Assembly: GCA_015832175.1 (NCBI GenBank)
Contig: WJXW01000003.1
Span: forward strand, 1,302,001-1,366,000
Reading direction: 5' to 3'
Origin: Paraphaeosphaeria minitans
Lineage: Eukaryota > Ascomycota > Dothideomycetes > Pleosporales > Didymosphaeriaceae
DNA length: 64,000 nucleotides
Each line of letters begins with the position of its first letter. Position 1 is the first letter of the stretch. The position numbers were made by a program, and so were the translations under genes. Positions 58,297 to 64,000 of this stretch are shown here, piece after piece. The notes under the pieces are model-generated. The model was not told where the DNA came from, did not search any database, and saw only the letters and a program-made list of their open reading frames with translations.

Positions 58297-61200
58297 CTAA
58301 CCTTAAAGAACTATATAAAGAAACTATTAGAATTAACAACGAATAGTTTTTACTGTAATAAGAGCTCTACTAAAACCCTAGGGTAATAAGCTTTAGATAA
58401 CTAGCAAAAGTAGTTTATAAGAACCCTATTAGAATTGTCTAAAAGTAATAACTAAGGAGCTCCTAGAGATACAAACTAATAAAAGATATCTAGTTTAACT
58501 ATAAAGGCAAAGAAAAAAAAGGAAGAATAGGCCTTAAGCAGCCTAATAAACGCGTCTCTAATAGAAGTTAATAACTAATAACTAAGACCTATAAATGATT
58601 TATATATAGCAAACTAGGCTACATAGCTAGGAACTATAGATTAAAGAACAAAGTCTATTAAACTAAGTTAAATATACTAACTATTAAGTACTAAGAACCT
58701 AATAGGGAATAAGAAGTTATTATAACGCTATTTAGTTACTAACGCATTACACTAGAATAAAGTTAGTAGTTAGATTTACCTAACTTATAATTATATAAAG
58801 ATCTAGAAGACAACTCTAATATATACTATAATACTAAAGACATAGAAGGAATACTAAGCTCTCCTACTCCTTACCTATAAAGTAGGCGGGAAGAAGACAA
58901 CCCTATATTACCTAAGTATAAACTAATTATTTAGGACTATATAGAACCCCACTAGGCACTAAAAGGAATGCAACCCTATAAAAATAAGAAGTTAGACTAC
59001 GTACTAAAGTACTACCTAGACTACTAAAATCCTATATACTAATTTTATATATAGATGTATTGCGAAGAACCAATATACACATAACACAAGGTAGGGAAAG
59101 AGGAGAATAAGAAATACCTTAGAAGGAAATTACACTATAGATAGATATAGATAGACTACCATATTATAGCTTATAATAAACACCTCTAGGAAAAATAATA
59201 AGTTAAATACTTTCCTTACCTTACGCTAAAAAGTAATAAATGCTGTAATGTACTTATTAATAGAGACTATGTATAACTATACTAGTACACGTATCTAAAC
59301 TAAGACTGTAAATACTACTATATAGCTAAATATTTAGACAACTTTGTAAACTGCCCTACGTAAGAAGTAATAACAGAACTACTAATTTAACTAGTATATA
59401 GAAATAGTGAAGACTGCGGGAGGAAAAACAGTAGAATATCCTTATAAGAAGAAGAAGACAATCTACATAAGCTATATACGTAAGAATAATAATAGAAGTA
59501 GATACTTAGAAACGTATACTAGGCACTGGAACTTAACTATTACCTATATAAATAGATGTCTTTTTTAGGCCTAAACTTAGACAAGAAAACGCCTTTATTA
59601 AATTAAATGCTATAGTAAGCACAGTATTAGTTAAACTACTAGTACAGCTTAAAGGAATATAGGCTTAAGCTCTTATAGACTTAGAAGTAGAAAAGAACTT
59701 TATATTTTATTAGATAGTAAAATAAGCGGGACTTATAATATTAGAGAAAAAAGTACCTTATATTATTCATGTCGCAAATAGATCCCTAATGCCTAACACA
59801 CCTTAAATATACTAGGAGGTTACTACTATAATAATAGTCTAAGGACATAGAGAGGAACTTCCCTAGGCACTAGAACTTAACTATAACCTATATAAATAGA
59901 TGTCTTTTTTGGGCCTAAACTTAGACAAGAAAACGCCTTTATTAAATTAAATGCTATAGTAAGCACAGTATTAGTTAAACTACTAGTACAGCTTAAAGGA
60001 ATATAGGCTTAAGCTCTTATAGACTTAGAAGTAGAAAAGAACTTTATATTTTATTAGATAGTAAAATAAGCGGGACTTATAATATTAGAGAAAAAAGTAC
60101 CTTATATTATTTATGTCGCAAATAGATCCCTAATGCCTAACACACCTTAAATATACTAGGAGGTTACTACTATAATAATAGTCTAAGGACATAGAGAGGA
60201 ACTTCCCTTTAATGTCTTACTAGAATCTAAGTATAAGTTAGTCTTAGAATTACCTTACTTAACAATATATAACCTGCAGATTAACTAGGATATAAAGAGA
60301 ATATTATTCAAACGCTGTAATTATATGTTATAAGTAAAGCCTACGCATTAATTAAAAATAATAGTAGATAAGGCAGTTCTTAACAATATAATACTATAAT
60401 AGATAGTTAAAAAACAGAAGTATACCTTAGTAGACGCTAGTAGGAACCACTAGCTTAAGAAGTATAAGAAGGAGAATATACGCACACCCCTTACTTTACT
60501 AAGGGAATATAAGAAATAGATATATATATTTATAGAAAAGGAAGGAAAAGTAAACCTACCTAAACATCGACCCTAGGATCTTATAATAGACCTAGAAGAA
60601 GGGAAGACGCCACCCTTTAGACCACTATATAGTAAGATAGGAGAAGAACTCCTTAAAAAACGTAATTTTATTAAGATAAACCTTAAGAAAGGATATATAT
60701 AACTATTAAAGTTACTAGTAGTAAGCCCATTTATATTTATTGAGAAAAAGGATAGATTAGATAGACTATACGTTAACTACTAATAACTTAATAATATAAT
60801 AATAAAGAACTAATATCTACTACTAAATATTACAGAGTTACGAGATTAACTATCTTAAGCTAAGAGACAGTTACCACCTTATATAAATTAAGAAAGGTAA
60901 AGAATAGAAAATAGCGTTCTAATTACGCTATAGACTATTTAAATATAAGGTTATGCCTTTTAGACTTATAAACGCACTAGCCGCTTTTATGGCACTTATT
61001 AATAATATACTCTATAAATATCTAGACATATTTGTTATTGCGTATATAGATGATATCCTTATCTTCTCTAAAAACGAATTAGACCACACTAAGTATATAT
61101 AGATAGTACTAGAAGCACTAGACAAAGCATGCCTTTATATTAAACTTAAGAAATATAAGTTTAATATTAAATAACTTAAATTCCTAAGACATATTATTAC

Positions 61201-63200
61201 TATAGAAGGAATTAAGATGGCACTAAGTAAAGTTAAATATATTAAGAACTGGCTAATACTAAAAACAGCTAAGAACGTTTAAGAATCCTTAGAATTCTAT
61301 AGATTTAACTAACAATTTATCTAAAATTATATAAAGGTTATAATACCTTTAATAAATTTTATAAAGAAGGACAAACCTTTTAAATAGATAAATAAGTGTA
61401 GAATGTTATTCCAACTCCTTAAGATAGTATATATTATAGAACCTATCCTTATTTGTTTTAGAAGTAATAAACTACTATGCTTTAAAATACACGCTAGCGA
61501 TCTTACGCTAGGCGCTGACGCTAAATAAAAACGTAATAGTAAATGGCACCTAATTACCTATTACTTATGTAAATTTAGTAACAGTAAAACATAATACAAT
61601 ATATATAATTAAGAACTCTACGCTATTATTAAAGCCTTAAAGTACTAGAAGATTTACGCGCTTAGTTACTTAACGCTAGAAATTTATATAGATTATAAGA
61701 ACCTTTTAAGGTTTATAACAACAAAAGAACTTACGCTATAATAACAAAGATAGTTACAGACTACTAGGTAGTATAAGTTTAAAATTATTTATATAGCTAG
61801 AAAAGAAAATGGCAGAGTAGACGCTCTTAGCTAATAAAGTAATCTAGTAGGAGAAAAGGCAAAAACCTTCTCTATAATCCTTTGCAAAGCCAAAGATAGA
61901 TCTCTAGAACTAATAGTAAAACTAAATTAACTTTTAGTAATTAACTAAGAAGTTCTAGAACATTTATAGACTAAGAGAATCTAATAATACTATAATAACC
62001 CTATGTATAGACACCTAGCTATTACAAAAACAATATAACTTATCTAAAGCAATTACACCTTTAAAGGAATTAAAAAAGCTGTAATAACTTATATCTATAA
62101 ATATATAGAATACTAGAGAAATAAATATAGTATATATCTTAAATACAGAGAGATGTAAGTAATTAGAATACTAATAGTACTATAGGAAGATATTGCTATA
62201 GATTTTGTTATAGGAATTCTAAACTCTAAGGATTTAATAACTGGAATTAAACATAATAGTATACTAGTAATAGTCTACTAACTAACTAAGTATATCGAGC
62301 TCATTCTATACCTTAAAAGAATAATAGTAAAGGAACTTACCTTTCTTATTCTAGACTAACTAATTAGATATTACGGAATCCTAAAATTAATTATTAGCGA
62401 CAAAGATAAGCTCTTTATGTTAAATCACTAGGCAACGCTTATAGCCCTACTTAGAATAAAACAAAAGCTATTAATAGCTTACTATCTATAAATAGATAGA
62501 TAGATAGAACGTATAAACTAAACTATAGAAACGTACCTACGCATTTACTATAATAGTTAGAAGAATAACTAGATCTTATTATTACCTATAGCACAGTTAG
62601 CCTATAATAACAAAGTATTAGTAGTATTAGGACATACACTATTCTACATAAACTATAAAAGACACCTATATCTCTTTAATTAATAATTTCCTACAACAAT
62701 TAAAGTAAAAGAAGCCATAGATATAGTAGAAAATACAAAGAAAATACGCTAATAACTCTAAGAGAACCTTAAAAAAGCTTAGCAGTAATTAATTTTATAC
62801 TAAAACTAAAAACAAAAAATAGCACCTTAGCTAAAAAAGGGGGATAAAGCATATCTGCTTACAAAGAACCTTTAAACTTAGAAGAAAAAACATAAGAAAC
62901 TAGATTATATTAAGGTTAGACTATTTTATATTTCTAAGTAAATATTACTAGTAAACTATAAGTTAGAACTACTGCTAGATGCAAAGATACACCTAGTATT
63001 CTATATATTACTACTAGAACTAGTAGACCCTAATATATTAGTTAGAACTACCTTCTACTATAGAACTAAAGAAGAAAATAAATTAAAAGTTAAAAGAATT
63101 CTGGAATATAATTAGCATAATAACACATAGCTTGTTAAATAGAAAGGTTACCTATACAGCGAAAACACCTAGAAACTAAAAAGTAATCTAGAAAACTGTT
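58297..63200 (+). pseudogene. Gag-pol remnant of C3
   Basis: Gag C-terminus, protease (LIDLEVEKNFIF near 59.67 and again 60.02 kb because of the duplication), RT (AYIDDILIFS, 61040-61068), RNase H, integrase (zinc part near 62.1 kb, IAIDFVIGI, IISDKDKLF) and a degraded chromodomain near 63.1 kb. Many TAG/TAA stops. Confidence 0.78.
59520..60207 (+). repeat. Tandem duplication, 2 x 344 bp, younger than RIP
   Basis: Units 59520-59863 and 59864-60207, starting TAGGCACT and ending CTTCCC. I count about four differences. The two units share the same RIP-derived changes relative to G (49139-49480). The protease region is doubled. Confidence 0.92.
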
Positions 63201-63249
63201 AGCAAAAGATTTAGGGATTCTAGTAGAAATATAAACATACCTAGGAGGA

Positions 63250-63760
63250 TTATAGTACTAACGCTATAGTGTCCACTATGTTAAGAGTTAACCATATTAC
63301 TATAGAGTAACTCACAGTCGCTACTATAGTAGGATAATTAATAGTATCTGCACTTTTATCCTTACTACCTATAGCTATTTCTGTAGCTAGATATAACGTT
63401 TTCTTATAAGTACACTCTTTAGCCTAAGCTAGTATCTTTTTATTTTGTAATAACTACACTATTAAGAGAGTTAACGCCTTTTTATCCTTTTTAGCTTTCT
63501 TCTTATACTCTTCGCGAGTCTTATCTAGCGACAACTAGCTTATATTTACACACAGATAACCTAAGTAAATATATTTAGAACACTTTAAACCTAAATCTAG
63601 TATAACGTAGTAAATAGAACCTTTAAAACTACAGTTAATATAAGGGTTCTTTGCAATAATATTAGCTTTTTAGATCTTATAATATAATTAATATTTTTAA
63701 ATAGTAGAGTTGCTAGGTATAATACTAATAGACGTACTTATAGTAAGTAGGGTTAGTAGA
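63250..63760 (-). pseudogene. Antisense ORF in C3: Cys-rich motif plus coiled coil
   Basis: On the minus strand, a frame ending at TAA 63252-63250 reads C-S-K-Y-I-Y-L-G-Y-L-C (Cys-x2-[Cys]-x6-Cys). Then come VNIS, LSLDKTREEYKKKAKKDKKAL and LLQNKKILA with AKECTYKK, a lysine- and glutamate-rich coiled-coil-like stretch. An upstream NCSFKG supplies another Cys. Stops are TAG/TAA. It has the same position (between pol and 3' LTR), orientation and architecture as the G antisense ORF, though the sequence has diverged. The N-terminal limit is uncertain. Confidence 0.5.
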
Positions 63761-63814
63761 ATCGCTTATATAATAAGAGCTAAGATCTAAGCATATAATT
63801 TAGAATAAATCTAT

Positions 63815-63830
63815 AAAAGAAAGGGGATAA
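63815..63830 (+). promoter_or_regulatory. Polypurine tract of C3
   Basis: AAAAGAAAGGGGATAA directly before the LTR start TGTTAGG. It is nearly the same as the G tract (AGAAAGGGAGGGGATAA before 53084), where plus-strand DNA synthesis would be primed. Confidence 0.75.
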
Positions 63831-64000
63831 TGTTAGGATCTAAAATCTATATAATGGCGAGAAGCTAGTTTTGTATCTAGTAGGCGCGTAGTAGGGATTA
63901 AGTAGGGATTTAATACCAGCTACGCCTTAAATAAAGGAGTTACGTAACTACTCTCTATAGAGCGCTTAATTGCTCTGTATAGAGTATAATATATATAACT
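63831..64000 (+). repeat. 3' LTR of C3 (partial)
   Basis: The first 170 bp of a C-family LTR; inverted it matches C1 (about 2835-3015) and C2. It contains TTACGTAA at 63940-63947. It continues beyond the window. Confidence 0.8.

Larger units (their letters stand above)
58297..64000 (+). mobile_element. Gypsy element C3 (plus), 5'-truncated, 3' LTR off window edge
   Basis: A close relative of G from gag codon ~150 onward (collinear with 47918-52520), but with a different 3' end and a C-family LTR starting TGTTAGGATC at 63831. The LTR matches C1 and C2 (inverted). It is truncated at 58296 by the H 5' LTR. RT keeps an intact YIDD (61043-61054). The knuckle near 58590 is RIP-degraded. It contains a 344-bp tandem duplication. 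Polypurine tract 63815-63830. Heavier RIP than G. Confidence 0.85.

Noticed and set aside
1..64000. CRISPR array, tRNA or rRNA genes
   Set aside because: No regularly spaced identical repeats with unique spacers were seen, and no cloverleaf-like or rDNA-like segment was recognised. The short leader repeat at 35.2-35.7 kb is a retroelement minisatellite.
14226..64000. Mitochondrial or plasmid origin of the AT-rich DNA
   Set aside because: The AT-richness comes from CpA/TpG loss with CpG kept and from LTR elements with target duplications, the signature of RIP in nuclear DNA.
14226..64000. Regional centromere
   Set aside because: Fungal centromeres can look like this, but sequence alone cannot tell them from ordinary RIP-mutated heterochromatin; CENP-A data would be needed.

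Overview
This window is nuclear DNA of a filamentous ascomycete (Pezizomycotina; a Dothideomycete-like genome is a guess). The evidence is a typical fungal gene with two short introns (48 and 60 bp) and lariat-like CTGAY branch sites, Ty3/gypsy and Ty1/copia elements of fungal type, and very heavy repeat-induced point mutation (RIP). Outside a GC-rich island at about 7.9-14.2 kb the DNA is extremely AT-rich, poor in CpA and TpG but not in CpG. Former Gln (CAG/CAA) and Trp (TGG) codons read as TAG or TAA, and many Cys codons read as Tyr.

Layout. (1) 1-7366: the right-hand ends of several LTR retrotransposons nested in each other (labelled here B1, E-frag, C1, B2, C2), plus a complete short element, D (4023-6916), with 5-bp target duplications. 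(2) 7.9-14.2 kb: the gene island, with a frameshifted PD-(D/E)XK nuclease-like gene, a cytochrome P450 remnant, an unrecognised ORF, and the one gene that looks intact, a membrane-anchored GH3 beta-glucosidase (bglE type). (3) 14.2-37.2 kb: a direct repeat, gypsy element B3 (minus), then a minus-strand gypsy element F' split by gypsy element E and by a cryptic solo LTR; F' shares one LTR with another copy, F''. (4) 37.2-58.3 kb: copia element H (minus), into which F (plus, TSD CTTAG) inserted, into which G (plus, TSD TAGCC) inserted. (5) 58.3-64 kb: a truncated copy of the C family (C3, plus), with a 344-bp tandem duplication that postdates RIP and a 3' LTR running off the window.

The most unusual signal is in the retrotransposons. 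In four gypsy groups (B, E, F and the related C/G) the segment between the end of pol and the 3' LTR, normally non-coding, holds an antisense reading frame. In G it starts with ATG 38 bp from the 3' LTR and would encode about 140 residues: six Cys (or Cys-to-Tyr RIP) positions spaced 2-6-8-2-6, as in Zn(II)2Cys6 fingers, followed by a predicted coiled coil. C3 has a similar layout, and the F antisense frame is preserved between two separate copies. All are now broken by RIP.

The element names B-H are labels for this report only. Element boundaries come from LTR pairs, TSDs and comparison of copies inside the window. Domain limits inside RIP-degraded elements are approximate.
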